Shown: positions 46,637 through 55,913 of the stretch, piece by piece | Layout of the letters: each line of letters starts with the position of its first letter | Numbering within the stretch: position 1 is the first letter of the stretch | Assembly: GCF_003061515.1 (NCBI RefSeq) | Contig: NZ_CP028924.1 | Span: 3,348,001 to 3,412,000, forward strand | Direction of reading: 5' to 3' | DNA: 64,000 bases | DNA from: Colwellia sp. Arc7-D | GTDB lineage: Bacteria > Pseudomonadota > Gammaproteobacteria > Enterobacterales > Alteromonadaceae | The notes under the pieces: generated by a model | The model's database searches: none | Told to the model about the DNA's origin: nothing | The model's input: the letters and a program-made list of their open reading frames with translations, nothing else | Position numbers and translations under genes: made by a program

Positions 46637-47385
46637 TTTATCGCCTCTCGTAAAAGCCACTTGAAAATTTTTCTGTGAGCTTTCATATAAAATAAATATT
46701 CTGGATGCCACTGAACTCCTAATACTTTGTCACTATTTTTACTTTCAACAACTTGGTTAATACCCGCTTCCTCTTTAGCTGTAACTTTAAGAGTGTCTGC
46801 TGGCTTAGCTACTGCTTGGGAATGTATTGCATTGACTTTTAAAGGGTCATCTCCGGCTATTCTAGAAATTAATGAATCGTTAGTCGTATAAAGCACAGTT
46901 TTACGCGGGAAAGGACTGCGGATCCTAGCGCTTTCTTTTAGCAGCGGTAGAGTAGATTCATACATTGAACCACCCAACTCTGCGTTTAGTAGTTGATGGC
47001 CACGACAAATACCTAAAAGTGGTAGGTTATTGTTCAAGGCATAACGAATGAATTGTATCTCCATATCGTCACGGTCTTTGTCGTATTGGTGGGAACTAAA
47101 ATGATTCATTAGCTCCATAGGATACAATAAACATTCTTTTAACTGGGTCCAGAAAGAACGTGTTACTGGAGATGAATCTTCTTTAATGAAGTGTTCAGGA
47201 TGGATATCTGAACCACCACCAATAATAACGCCGTCATAATCGAGCGTTCCGTCAAAAGACTCAGGTGTTACTCTAACGGGCTCTCCTCCAGAAATTCTAA
47301 TATTCAAAGCAGTAAAAAACCAAGCTACGGTGCCTGATTTATTCGGTCCAGTGATGGCGATTTTAGGCTTTGCTTCGCGGTTCAA
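46633..47385 (-). CDS. Class I glutamine amidotransferase-like hydrolase (peptidase C26)
   Basis: A 250-residue cytoplasmic protein related to gamma-glutamyl-GABA hydrolase PuuD. The catalytic triad is visible: C127 in LLGICRGHQLLNAELGG, and H227 and E229 in VLGVQWHPEYLFY. The glycine-rich GVIIGGGSDIHPEH segment near residue 55 is also typical. No partner synthetase subunit is encoded nearby, so it probably acts as a stand-alone gamma-glutamyl hydrolase, perhaps of a glutamylated amine. It is translationally coupled to a VTT membrane protein, an unusual pairing. Confidence 0.85.
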   Translation of the reverse strand: MNREAKPKIAITGPNKSGTVAWFFTALNIRISGGEPVRVTPESFDGTLDYDGVIIGGGSDIHPEHFIKEDSSPVTRSFWTQLKECLLYPMELMNHFSSHQYDKDRDDMEIQFIRYALNNNLPLLGICRGHQLLNAELGGSMYESTLPLLKESARIRSPFPRKTVLYTTNDSLISRIAGDDPLKVNAIHSQAVAKPADTLKVTAKEEAGINQVVESKNSDKVLGVQWHPEYLFYMKAHRKIFKWLLREAIK

Positions 47386-47821
47386 GTGAATTCCTTAGGG
47401 TAATTTTAATAGCGCTAATTTACTTATTGCTGATACCGAAATTTAATCATAAGTGCTATTTCAAATATAAACCCTATTGCATTTAATAGTGGTTATATTA
47501 ATTAAATAATCATTTTAAATATTAGATTTGCAAATATTAGACCAACGAAAAAAACAATTAAATACTCATAAAAACAGCACCTTAAAAGTTATCCATTATT
47601 ATTTAAAATTCAATAGTATGTAAACTTTACTCATTAATCGTAGTATTTACGTTCTTAGCTTCCGATTAATATCCATTGGACTAACGAGATAGTTATTTTT
47701 ATCAGTAAAATACTCAGTATGAAATGTCGCTATTTATGCTTTAAATGAAATTTATGATGCAGAAAGCTTTATGTTACCAATAAAGATGGGTAGGTAATTA
47801 ATTTGGTTTTAGGCGTTAGTA

Positions 47822-47880
47822 AGTGATAAATGAGGGAGGAAACCCGTCAGTGATAAATGAGGGAGGAAACCCGTCAGTGA
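47822..47880. repeat. Perfect 27-base tandem duplication
   Basis: The unit beginning AGTGATAAATGAGGGAGG and ending AAACCCGTC occurs twice without change (47822-47848 and 47849-47875), and a third copy begins with AGTGA before diverging. The CCCGTCAGT at the second junction also forms the left arm of the hairpin at 47870-47892. Confidence 0.92.
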
Positions 47881-47892
47881 TTAACTGACGGG
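47870..47892 (-). terminator. Hairpin after the amidohydrolase pair, probable terminator
   Basis: CCCGTCAGT (47870-47878) and ACTGACGGG (47884-47892) pair perfectly with a five-base loop, about 50 bases after the amidohydrolase stop codon. On the minus strand it is followed by TTTCCTCCC rather than a clean T-run, so termination may be weak. The upstream repeat duplicates one arm. Confidence 0.6.
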
Positions 47893-47944
47893 CATTAACA
47901 TTATCACGAAGTTTTAAAAACGTAGATAACGCATATTTTTTACA

Positions 47945-49213
47945 TTACTTCACGTAAGCTTTAGGCATATCGCTCGACGTTGTATAACGGTCACGCAAAG
48001 CATCTTGACGGCTTATGGTCGAATACTCTTTACCATTAATCCACATCTGACTAACCTTAGTGCTAAGTTCAAATGGGTCAGCACTCCACAACACTAAATC
48101 TGCCGTTTTACCTACAGCGATAGTGCCACTATCAAGATTAAATGCTTGAGCTACGTTAACCGTTACGGCTGCAAGTGCTGCATCAGGCGATAAACCGTTA
48201 GCGATAGCATTACCGGCATGATAACGCAGCTGATAAAGGTTATGGGTATCACCACTAATCGATAGAGCTACTTTAACGCCAGCTTTAGTTAGTTTTGCAG
48301 CATTATCAAGTGACGAATGCAGAGAATCAAAACTACCAGGTAAGTTATCTAAAGCAGTCATTACAACAGGCACGTTAGCCTGAGCAATTTTATCTGCAAT
48401 CAATACGGCATCTGCAGCACCAACAAACACTAAATCAAGAGAAAATTGCTCTTTGATTTTTAACAAAGCGAGTAAATCAGTAGCGCGATCAACGTAAGCA
48501 ACTAGCGCTTTGTCGCCACTAAGGAGTGCGTTGATAACTTGCGCTTCACGACTTGGTTCTTTTGCTTCTTTTTTGTCTTTTTCATCATCAGTTTTCTTTT
48601 TCGCTTTTGCTAATTCCTTAACAGCATCTTCGAGTTTAAATTGTAAATTTTGCAAGCTTAGTGCTCGCGAGCCTTTACTTTTAGCGCCTAAATCAATCAC
48701 GACGTTATTATGTGTTGATCGAACACTGCCAAACTCACCAGAAAGATCTGCTACAAAAGTTTGACCTTTAAACATATCGTCACCACCTTTAGGGCTGACA
48801 ACATTACTGGTAATACCGCCCTTACGACTATAAGGGATAACGGAAGAACGCGAATTAAATGCTAAGCTTGCATCAAAGGTAATATCAGCTTTTTTATCGC
48901 TAGCATCACGACTTTTTGAAACAGCGCTAACTTCAACTAAGCCTAATTGGTTCATTGAGCCAATTAAACCTGGTGTTAAAATTTTCCCTTTGGCATCAAT
49001 AATGGTCTCAGCATTAAGTGTTTCAGGGTTGATGGCAATAACTTTCCCATCTTCAAAGACTACGGTCGCGTTTTCTAGTACACCTTGTTCGGTTACTGTG
49101 TGCACTGTCGCATTAGTGATTGCAATACTTTGGGCAAAACTAGCCGTCGAACTTGCAAGTGCCAATACCATTAGCGATGATTTAAATAATTTAATATGTT
49201 TCATAATCTTCAC
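47945..49213 (-). CDS. Exported amidohydrolase-like protein lacking the HxH metal motif
   Basis: A 422-residue secreted protein (signal peptide MKIMKHIKLFKSSLMVLALA and onward, cleaved near SFAQS). It has the composite domain of the amidohydrolase superfamily: an N-terminal beta-sandwich (ITNATVHTVTEQGVLENA) and C-terminal GTIAVGKTADLVLWSADPF. Where active enzymes read GxIDxHxH it has GLIGSMNQLG, and the later His and Asp ligands are not evident. A charged Lys/Glu-rich insert (AKAKKKTDDEKDKKEAKE) lies near residue 200. The metal centre is therefore probably absent. It starts two bases after an apparently active paralogue ends, so the two may form a heteromer. Confidence 0.85.
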   Translation of the reverse strand: MKIMKHIKLFKSSLMVLALASSTASFAQSIAITNATVHTVTEQGVLENATVVFEDGKVIAINPETLNAETIIDAKGKILTPGLIGSMNQLGLVEVSAVSKSRDASDKKADITFDASLAFNSRSSVIPYSRKGGITSNVVSPKGGDDMFKGQTFVADLSGEFGSVRSTHNNVVIDLGAKSKGSRALSLQNLQFKLEDAVKELAKAKKKTDDEKDKKEAKEPSREAQVINALLSGDKALVAYVDRATDLLALLKIKEQFSLDLVFVGAADAVLIADKIAQANVPVVMTALDNLPGSFDSLHSSLDNAAKLTKAGVKVALSISGDTHNLYQLRYHAGNAIANGLSPDAALAAVTVNVAQAFNLDSGTIAVGKTADLVLWSADPFELSTKVSQMWINGKEYSTISRQDALRDRYTTSSDMPKAYVK

Positions 49214-49214
49214 C

Positions 49215-50597
49215 TTACCTTTGACCTAACAAGAAATCGCTTTTCGCTTGGTATTTTTCATCAAATCGATCGTACACTTTTGCACCATCTACAAACACCT
49301 GTTCAGCTTGCGCATAAACACTAAATGGGTTTTGATTCCAAATAACGACATCCGCTTTTTTACCATTTTCTAAACTACCGGTTTCTTCAGCTACACCAAT
49401 CGATTTTGCTGCATTAGCGGTGATCCAAGTTATGGCAAGTTCAGGCGTTATTTCAAAGCCATTTTCGTTTGCACGATACATAACTTTGCCTGCTTCTTGG
49501 TTTAAGCGTTGGATTGTACTGGCAGAATCAGAATGCACTACCGCACATGAATTTTTCATCGCATCAACAATAGCAACGTTTTCATGAACCATGTCATAAG
49601 CTTCCATTTTAAAGCCCCACCAATCTGGCCACATAGCTGCACAGTTACCATTTTCAGCCAATGTATCTGCAATTTTGTATGCTTCAACGGCGTGATGGAA
49701 AGTACCTGAATGGTAATTAAACTCTTTACCAAGATCGATCATCATCGCCATTTCTTCAGCTTTATAGCAATGGTTATGAATTAAAATATCACCATCAAGT
49801 ACACCTTTTAAGGTATCTAATTCGATATCACGCTCTGGTGCTAATGGGTTTTTACCTGCTTCAAAATCTGCATCATATTTTTCCCAAGCGCGCTTATATT
49901 CGGTTGCATCAGCCCAAGCCATGCGATAACCCGCCATATTACCCATGCGTGTTGAAGGTAAGACTTTACGGCTACCATACACACGTTTAGGGTTCTCACC
50001 ACAGGCCATTTTTAAACCGTAAGGTGCATCTGGGAATTTCATGCCTTGCATGGTATGACTTGGCACATTGCGCAAAGTTACACCTCGACCACCAAATAAA
50101 TTTGCTGAACCAGGTAGGATTTGTAGTGTAGTAATACCACCAGCACGAGCGGCTTCAAAACCTGGATCTTGCGGCCATATACTATGCTCAGCCCATACTT
50201 CAGAAGTATTAGGCGAACTCATTTCATTGCCGTCAGAGTGAGATTCAACAGATGGACTAGGATAAACACCTAAGTGTGAATGTACGTCAATAATACCAGG
50301 CGTTATCCATTTACCATTAGCATCAACTTCAACCGCACCTTCAGCAACTAAGTTTTTACCAATTTGGCTAATTTTACCATCTACCATCAAAACATCAGCA
50401 TTATCCAAACGTTTACCAGTACCGGTTAATACCGTGGCATTTTTTATCAGTGTAGTTTCCAGCGGTAATACTTTATAGGTACTTGGATATGGATTTTTGT
50501 TTATAACGACTTTTTCGTCTTGCTGTTCGCTTTGCAAACAACCCGTTAAAGCAACAGCGAGTGCTGCTGTCACTAATGATGGTAGAAATTTTTGCAT
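49215..50597 (-). CDS. Lipoprotein amidohydrolase, imidazolonepropionase-like
   Basis: A 460-residue metal-dependent hydrolase with a lipoprotein signal (MQKFLPSLVTAALAVALTGC, Cys20 as lipid site), so it should be anchored in the periplasm. The motif ITPGIIDVHSHLG holds the HxH pair. Further metal-ligand candidates are HNHCYKAEEM, SGTFHHAVEA and AVVHSDSAS (the catalytic Asp). SIGVAEETGSLENGKKADVV is the standard C-terminal end of the family. Substrates of such exported enzymes are usually cyclic amides or peptides, but none can be assigned. It is the first gene of a two-gene unit with the degenerate paralogue. Confidence 0.88.
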   Translation of the reverse strand: MQKFLPSLVTAALAVALTGCLQSEQQDEKVVINKNPYPSTYKVLPLETTLIKNATVLTGTGKRLDNADVLMVDGKISQIGKNLVAEGAVEVDANGKWITPGIIDVHSHLGVYPSPSVESHSDGNEMSSPNTSEVWAEHSIWPQDPGFEAARAGGITTLQILPGSANLFGGRGVTLRNVPSHTMQGMKFPDAPYGLKMACGENPKRVYGSRKVLPSTRMGNMAGYRMAWADATEYKRAWEKYDADFEAGKNPLAPERDIELDTLKGVLDGDILIHNHCYKAEEMAMMIDLGKEFNYHSGTFHHAVEAYKIADTLAENGNCAAMWPDWWGFKMEAYDMVHENVAIVDAMKNSCAVVHSDSASTIQRLNQEAGKVMYRANENGFEITPELAITWITANAAKSIGVAEETGSLENGKKADVVIWNQNPFSVYAQAEQVFVDGAKVYDRFDEKYQAKSDFLLGQR

Positions 50598-50844
50598 AAA
50601 TTTATTCCTGTTTTACTCAACACAATGCAGAAAAGTGATTTTCAGGCAGATATGTAAGCGCTTATTATTCAAGTTAAGTTATTTAACGTAAACGTTAGAA
50701 GTTAACGGCATTATGTTAACAAAGTATTAATAGCTACAATATTATGAATTGTCGCTGACAACAAGTCAGACAATGAGGGGAGTTAAGCAATTGCGTTGAA
50801 TGGCTAACTATATGCGATAAAAGGGTAGAGTTGAGCTATAAGCC

Positions 50845-51174
50845 TTACAGTTCGAAATCACCAAAGTCGATTTCATTACTATTATCAAGGCGTTTTTTAC
50901 TTGGAGGGTCAAGTAACGAAGCTTGTTTATTTTCAACAATAACTTCAGCTACTTTAACTCCAGTAGGTTTAGTTTTACGCTTTTCACGTTGCTGACAACG
51001 TTTAATGACTTTTTGACGTTCATTAGAATCAAAAGCTACCCAATTTAAGCGTTCGTCTCGTGTACGAAAACATCCCGAGCATTGGCCTTTGTCATCAGAC
51101 TGACAAATTCCAACACATGGGCTAGGCACATCAAAAAATTCTAATTGCATTTCATATTCATCGCGTACTATCAA
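50845..51174 (-). CDS. DUF1289 domain protein
   Basis: A 109-residue protein with the DUF1289 cysteine pattern SPCVGICQSDDKGQCSGCFR (residues 18-37) followed by RDERLNWVAFDSNERQKVI. Four cysteines suggest a small metal or Fe-S site; the function is not known. The C-terminal 50 residues are charged and less conserved. The start may be the ATG at 51174 or the internal one at codon 9 (MQLEFFDVP). Confidence 0.8.
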   Translation of the reverse strand: MIVRDEYEMQLEFFDVPSPCVGICQSDDKGQCSGCFRTRDERLNWVAFDSNERQKVIKRCQQREKRKTKPTGVKVAEVIVENKQASLLDPPSKKRLDNSNEIDFGDFEL

Positions 51175-51247
51175 TTACTATTAATTGAATTAAACCATTG
51201 GGTAGATACGCTAAAGTATATACCCAATTAATATTTTATAGAATTTG

Positions 51248-52804
51248 TTAACCGAGTTTATCAGTAGCAATATGGTAATCAGGGTCTTCGATAACATTAA
51301 TTTCGACTAAGCTGCCAGCTTTAGTTAACAGTTGCGTACATTCTTTACTTAAATGTCTTAAATGCATTTGCTTACCACGGCTAATATAACGCTCTGCTAA
51401 AGTATCTATGGCTTCAATAGCCGAATGGTCAGCAACGCGTGAATTTTTAAACTCAACGATAACATCATCACTATCGCCTTCCATATCAAACTGTTCTAAA
51501 AAGCTCGATACAGAACCAAAAAATAACGGGCCACTTACATCATAAACCGTTGAACCGTTAGCATTAACTGAACGGTGAACAACAACATGTTTAGCATGCT
51601 CCCAAGCAAATACTAATGCAGATACAATAACACCAACCACAACGGCTATGGCTAAATCAGTAGCTACCGTAACCGCAGAAACTAATATAATGACAAAAGC
51701 GTCTGCTTTTGGCACTTTACCTAGAATACGAATACTTGACCATTCAAAGGTCCCAATAACAACAATAAACATAACACCAACAAGTGCCGCTAGCGGTATT
51801 TGTTCAATTAGGTTAGAACCAAATAAAATAAAACCTAGTAATGCAAGTGCTGCAGTAACACCCGACATACGGCCACGACCGCCAGAGTTTACATTGATCA
51901 TTGACTGTCCAATCATGGCACAACCACCCATGCCACCAAAGAAACCTGTTACTGTATTTGCTGCACCCTGTGCAACACATTCTTTGTTACCATGACCACG
52001 TGTGCCAGTTAACTCATCAATTAATGTTAACGTCAGTAATGATTCGATTAAGCCAATAGCCGCTAAAATCAGAGCAAAAGGTAAAATAACTTGCAGTGTT
52101 TCTAAGCTAAATGGCACGCTTGGAATACTAAATTGTGGTAAACCGCCGGCAATAGAAGCCATAGGGTCATTGGTCATATCTCTTACAAAGTCGACGACTG
52201 TGCGCGCATCTAAATCAAGGCTTTGCGCAAGTAATGTTACAACGACAATGGCAACAAGTGATGACGGAACAGCTTTAGTTAACTTAGGTAAAAAGTGAAT
52301 AATACCCATAGTTAACACGATAAGACCAACCATAGTTAACATTTGGCTGCCTTGCATCCACGCTAATACGCCATCTTCATTAGTCACCTTAAATTGCCCT
52401 AACTGCGCAAGAAAAATAACAATAGCTAAGCCATTAACAAAGCCAAGCATAACTGGATGAGGTACTAAGCGAATAAACTTACCGAGCTTGAACAGCCCCG
52501 CTAGTATTTGCAGTAACCCGGTCAGTACAACAGTGGCAAATAAGTATTCGACACCGTGAATAGCAACTAAACTCACCATTACAACCGCCATGGCGCCTGT
52601 AGCACCAGAAATCATACCTGGTCGGCCACCGAAAATAGATGTGATTAAACCCACCATAAATGCAGCATATAAACCAACTAAGGGCTCAACACCAGCAACA
52701 AAAGCAAATGCTACGGCTTCAGGCACCAAGGCTAAGGCTACAGTGAAACCTGACAAAACATCATTTTTTAAATTTGCCACTTTACTGGCGTGTAATTCAA
52801 ACAT
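51248..52804 (-). CDS. SulP family anion transporter with STAS domain
   Basis: An inner-membrane carrier with 10-12 predicted spans and a C-terminal STAS domain (about residues 410-510, [20 protein letters not shown] and [17 protein letters not shown]). The start was set at ATG 52804 ([19 protein letters not shown]), since this is the conserved N-terminus and has GTAGAG upstream; the longer frame adds 12 unlikely residues. Family motifs include [34 protein letters not shown] and [15 protein letters not shown]. SulP proteins move sulfate, bicarbonate or dicarboxylates. The absence of a carbonic anhydrase or sulfate-assimilation gene leaves the substrate open. Confidence 0.92.
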   Translation of the reverse strand: MFELHASKVANLKNDVLSGFTVALALVPEAVAFAFVAGVEPLVGLYAAFMVGLITSIFGGRPGMISGATGAMAVVMVSLVAIHGVEYLFATVVLTGLLQILAGLFKLGKFIRLVPHPVMLGFVNGLAIVIFLAQLGQFKVTNEDGVLAWMQGSQMLTMVGLIVLTMGIIHFLPKLTKAVPSSLVAIVVVTLLAQSLDLDARTVVDFVRDMTNDPMASIAGGLPQFSIPSVPFSLETLQVILPFALILAAIGLIESLLTLTLIDELTGTRGHGNKECVAQGAANTVTGFFGGMGGCAMIGQSMINVNSGGRGRMSGVTAALALLGFILFGSNLIEQIPLAALVGVMFIVVIGTFEWSSIRILGKVPKADAFVIILVSAVTVATDLAIAVVVGVIVSALVFAWEHAKHVVVHRSVNANGSTVYDVSGPLFFGSVSSFLEQFDMEGDSDDVIVEFKNSRVADHSAIEAIDTLAERYISRGKQMHLRHLSKECTQLLTKAGSLVEINVIEDPDYHIATDKLG

Positions 52805-53100
52805 TATTTTCTCTACTTTGATTAGAACATCAAAAAACAAGCACAGTATAAAACTAGCTTGAATTAATTAAATTGGGCATAGCCCCCAAAAAATTAACTT
52901 AATGATAAGTTATACCAAGTAAGTTAAACGAAAAACGTTATCATTCGGGGTTTGAAGGCGCCGGAATACTATAGAAATATCAGTAAAATGTCAATATTTG
53001 TTCAAATTAACATCAAGGTAAATATCAAGAAAAACAAGTAATATTCGTAAGAAAATCGCTACTTGTGTGGAGAGTTTATTTCAGTTTTATTTCGAAATGG

Positions 53101-53772
53101 TTAGCTATTCATTTTTGATTCACGTGCTTCTAAAAAGGCTTTAATTTCATCACGAGATCCTAAAATATGTTGCTTGAGCAATGCTACAGCCGCATCAATA
53201 TTACGCGCTTTACTTAAGGCTAAAATTTCATTGTGCTCAGATTCAGCCTTAGATATTCCACCAGCCCAAAGTAAATGCATGCGAATATAACGATCTGCGC
53301 TTTTATTCAGTGTATTTACCAAGTCTAATGTTTGTGGTCGATTAGCGCCCGAATATAAACAGTTATGATAGCCTGAATTAAGCTCACTCCATGTATTGGC
53401 GGCATTCTCTTGACCAAGGGCTTTATCTAATTTCAACAGAAACTGAGTGGCTTCCTCTAACTTTTCGTCGCTAATATTTGGCAAAGAATTAGCCAGTAAA
53501 TCAGCTTCTAGCATAGCGCGCAATTCAAATAACTCATCAACTAGTTCTGCATTAAGTTCAGTCGCCGTTGCCCCTTTATGTGGTTCAAAAACCACTAAGC
53601 CCTCACCTTCAAGTTGCAGTAAAGCTTCTCGCACCGGAATTCGGCTAACATTAAGTTCACTTGCAAGTGCGGCCTGTCTCAAAGGTTGACCCGCTTTAAT
53701 CTCACCACTTAATATTTTTTCTCTAAGGGTTTCAACAACTAATTGAGTTCTAGTTTTATATACAATGCTCAT
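53101..53772 (-). CDS. GntR family transcriptional regulator (FCD type)
   Basis: A 223-residue repressor-like protein: winged helix-turn-helix at residues 10-75 (ETLREKILSGEIKAGQPLRQ, NVSRIPVREALLQLEGEGLV) and an FCD ligand-binding domain (about 85-215) with LFELRAMLEADLL and metal-ligand histidines in EHNEILALSKA and LKQHILGSRDEI. The ATG at 53772 was chosen because AGGAAG precedes it and the protein then starts in the usual place. It is divergent from the NhaC-type antiporter gene and may control it through a TATGC/GCATA dyad between them. Confidence 0.9.
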   Translation of the reverse strand: MSIVYKTRTQLVVETLREKILSGEIKAGQPLRQAALASELNVSRIPVREALLQLEGEGLVVFEPHKGATATELNAELVDELFELRAMLEADLLANSLPNISDEKLEEATQFLLKLDKALGQENAANTWSELNSGYHNCLYSGANRPQTLDLVNTLNKSADRYIRMHLLWAGGISKAESEHNEILALSKARNIDAAVALLKQHILGSRDEIKAFLEARESKMNS

Positions 53773-53963
53773 ACAAGGCTTCCTAAAAATGTTATTACCA
53801 TTATAAAGAACCACGAGCTAAACACAAAACAATAGCGTACTGTAAGGCTATAAAAACACATGATGTTCAAAAAACTTGCTAAACGAGTATTTTAAAAACT
53901 TATAACTTCAGATCTAATCCCCTTTCATCGCTTCAATATTCTGTTATCGTTAAAGATATAAAT

Positions 53964-53976
53964 TATGCTTGGCATA
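53964..53976. promoter_or_regulatory. Inverted repeat TATGC-TTG-GCATA, candidate GntR operator
   Basis: A perfect dyad with five-base arms and three-base spacer, 63 bases before the antiporter start codon and 192 bases from the GntR start. The position fits repression of the antiporter promoter. Binding by the neighbouring GntR protein is inferred from location only. Confidence 0.35.
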
Positions 53977-54038
53977 TAACACAATAAGACTGAGCAAATA
54001 AATCTCAAATAAATCTCAAATAAAAAAAAGAGACATTT

Positions 54039-55763
54039 ATGCCAATAAAAAGCAATAGAATCGCTTTAGTTACCTTTATTTTTGCCATATTATCGGCAAT
54101 TTACATAAAACAATTTATCGCACCTCATTGGGTAGAACAAAGCTATGTGTACGATGTAAGTACCAATGAAGCAGGTGTTTCTAGCTATATTTATAAAGAA
54201 CAAAAAGTCATCATTGATTCTGTCGTCAATTATGAAGATTCTCCACTTAATCAGCAAAATCTTAATAATAAAAACAGTCCACCAAAGCTTAAACAGCAAT
54301 GGGTTACCGACGAAAAACAACAATTAAAATTATTAAAACCAGCCTTTCATTTTGGTATATGGTCACTTTTACCTGCCTTAATCACTATTATTTTGTGTTT
54401 ATTAACACGAGAGCCCCTTACCGCATTACTTGGCGGTGTTATTGTTGGCTCTATTATGCTCGGACGTTACGACTTAACTGACAAAGTGATTATTCCAAAC
54501 CTTGCCAAAGAAGGCACCGCTGCATTGCTGTTGCTGTATTTATGGTTACTGGGTGGTTTATTAGGTATATGGTCTAAAACAGGTGCAGCGCAAGCTTTTG
54601 CTAATTACATGACTAAACATTTTGTCAAAGGGAGAAAATCAGCAAAGTTAGTTTCATGGCTTTTAGGGATGTTATTTTTCCAAGGCGGCACAATGAGCAC
54701 CGTTTTAGTTGGCACCACAGTGCGGCCTTTGGCAGACAAAGCAAAGGTAAGTCACGAAGAAATGAGCTACATTGTAGATTCAACAGCTTCCCCTATTGCA
54801 TCAATTTTGGCTTTTAATGCTTGGCCAGCATATGTTCAAGCATTGATATTTATTCCCGGTGTTTCTTTTTTAGCCACAGAGGCTGACCGGATCAGTTTTT
54901 TCTTCCAAAGTATTCCGTTTAGCTTTTACAGTATGTTTGCTGTTACAGGCACGTTACTACTGAGCCTTAATATCACCACTTTTTCTGGTAAGCGCATACG
55001 AGCAGCAAAGCTTCGTGCTGAAACCACAAGTAAGCTCGATGCTCCAGGAGCTAAGCCGTTAAGCGCGAAAGAGTTACAAAGCACAGATATACCGCAAGGG
55101 TATAAGCCTCATGTGCTTGAATTTATTTTACCTTTAGTTACTTTAACCGCCATTGCTATTGGTAGTTTTATTATGCTCGGATCACCTAAAATCAATTGGG
55201 CTTTTGGCGCTGCATTATTACTTTCTGCTGTTATTGCTTTGATCAAAGGAATGTCTTTAAATAATGTAGTTGACGGCTTTGGTAACGGCTTAAAAGGCGT
55301 GGTATTCGCATCAGTTATTTTAATGCTAGCGGTTATTATTGGCAGTATCAGTAAAGAAACTGGTGGGGGATTATTTTTAGTGTCTCTACTTGGAGAGCAA
55401 CTCCCATTTTGGTGTTTACCGGTAATTTTACAGCTGATCACTATGATTATTGCTTTTTCCACTGGTACCAGTTGGGGAACCTATGCGATAGCCTTTCCTT
55501 TAGCAATGCCATTAGCATGGGCTATTTGTCAAAGCCAAGGGGTAACAAATCCTGAATTGTTTATGATGCTTTGTTTCGCAACGGTTCTGAACGGCAGTGT
55601 TTTCGGAGATCAGTGTTCGCCTATTTCAGATACCACGATTCTTAGCGCGATGACAACAGGCTGTGACTTAATGGACCATGTAAAATCTCAGCTTGCACCC
55701 GCAGCTCTGGCAGCTTCTCTTGCTGGTGTACTATGGACGTTAACCGCTTATTTTTTTGCTTAA
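54039..55763 (+). CDS. NhaC-type Na+/H+ antiporter family protein
   Basis: A 574-residue membrane protein of the NhaC/ArsB-like fold with about 11 spans. The first span (residues 8-28) is followed by a hydrophilic stretch of about 80 residues (30-108), which is longer than usual. Typical elements include [56 protein letters not shown] and [18 protein letters not shown]. The signature [16 protein letters not shown] near the end is diagnostic. Some relatives exchange malate/lactate or amino acids for Na+, so the cargo is not certain. The divergent GntR gene suggests control by a metabolite. Confidence 0.88.
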   Translation: MPIKSNRIALVTFIFAILSAIYIKQFIAPHWVEQSYVYDVSTNEAGVSSYIYKEQKVIIDSVVNYEDSPLNQQNLNNKNSPPKLKQQWVTDEKQQLKLLKPAFHFGIWSLLPALITIILCLLTREPLTALLGGVIVGSIMLGRYDLTDKVIIPNLAKEGTAALLLLYLWLLGGLLGIWSKTGAAQAFANYMTKHFVKGRKSAKLVSWLLGMLFFQGGTMSTVLVGTTVRPLADKAKVSHEEMSYIVDSTASPIASILAFNAWPAYVQALIFIPGVSFLATEADRISFFFQSIPFSFYSMFAVTGTLLLSLNITTFSGKRIRAAKLRAETTSKLDAPGAKPLSAKELQSTDIPQGYKPHVLEFILPLVTLTAIAIGSFIMLGSPKINWAFGAALLLSAVIALIKGMSLNNVVDGFGNGLKGVVFASVILMLAVIIGSISKETGGGLFLVSLLGEQLPFWCLPVILQLITMIIAFSTGTSWGTYAIAFPLAMPLAWAICQSQGVTNPELFMMLCFATVLNGSVFGDQCSPISDTTILSAMTTGCDLMDHVKSQLAPAALAASLAGVLWTLTAYFFA

Positions 55764-55770
55764 CCTACCC

Positions 55771-55813
55771 CCCAAAAAAATATAAAGCCATAAAACCTAA
55801 ATATATTTTTGGG
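55771..55813. terminator. Weak hairpin between the antiporter and histidine kinase genes
   Basis: CCCAAAAAAATATA and TATATTTTTGGG pair with a two-base bulge. The stem is AT-rich, and a T-run occurs inside rather than after it. It sits in the correct place between two convergent genes. Confidence 0.35.
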
Positions 55814-55913
55814 TGAAGTTGGATTAGTTTGGATTGAGCTTACGACTTATAGAAATCATAATAGTGAGTATTTTAAATACTACCAATGATGAAAAATAAT
55901 ATGCCTGATAACA

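Larger units (their letters stand above)
47386..47944. other. Long intergenic region ending in a tandem repeat and hairpin
   Basis: These 559 bases contain the upstream region of the amidotransferase operon at the low end and the 3' region of the amidohydrolase pair at the high end. The middle is very AT-rich, and no gene is seen. The 27-base duplication and hairpin at 47822-47892 are annotated separately. Confidence 0.55.
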
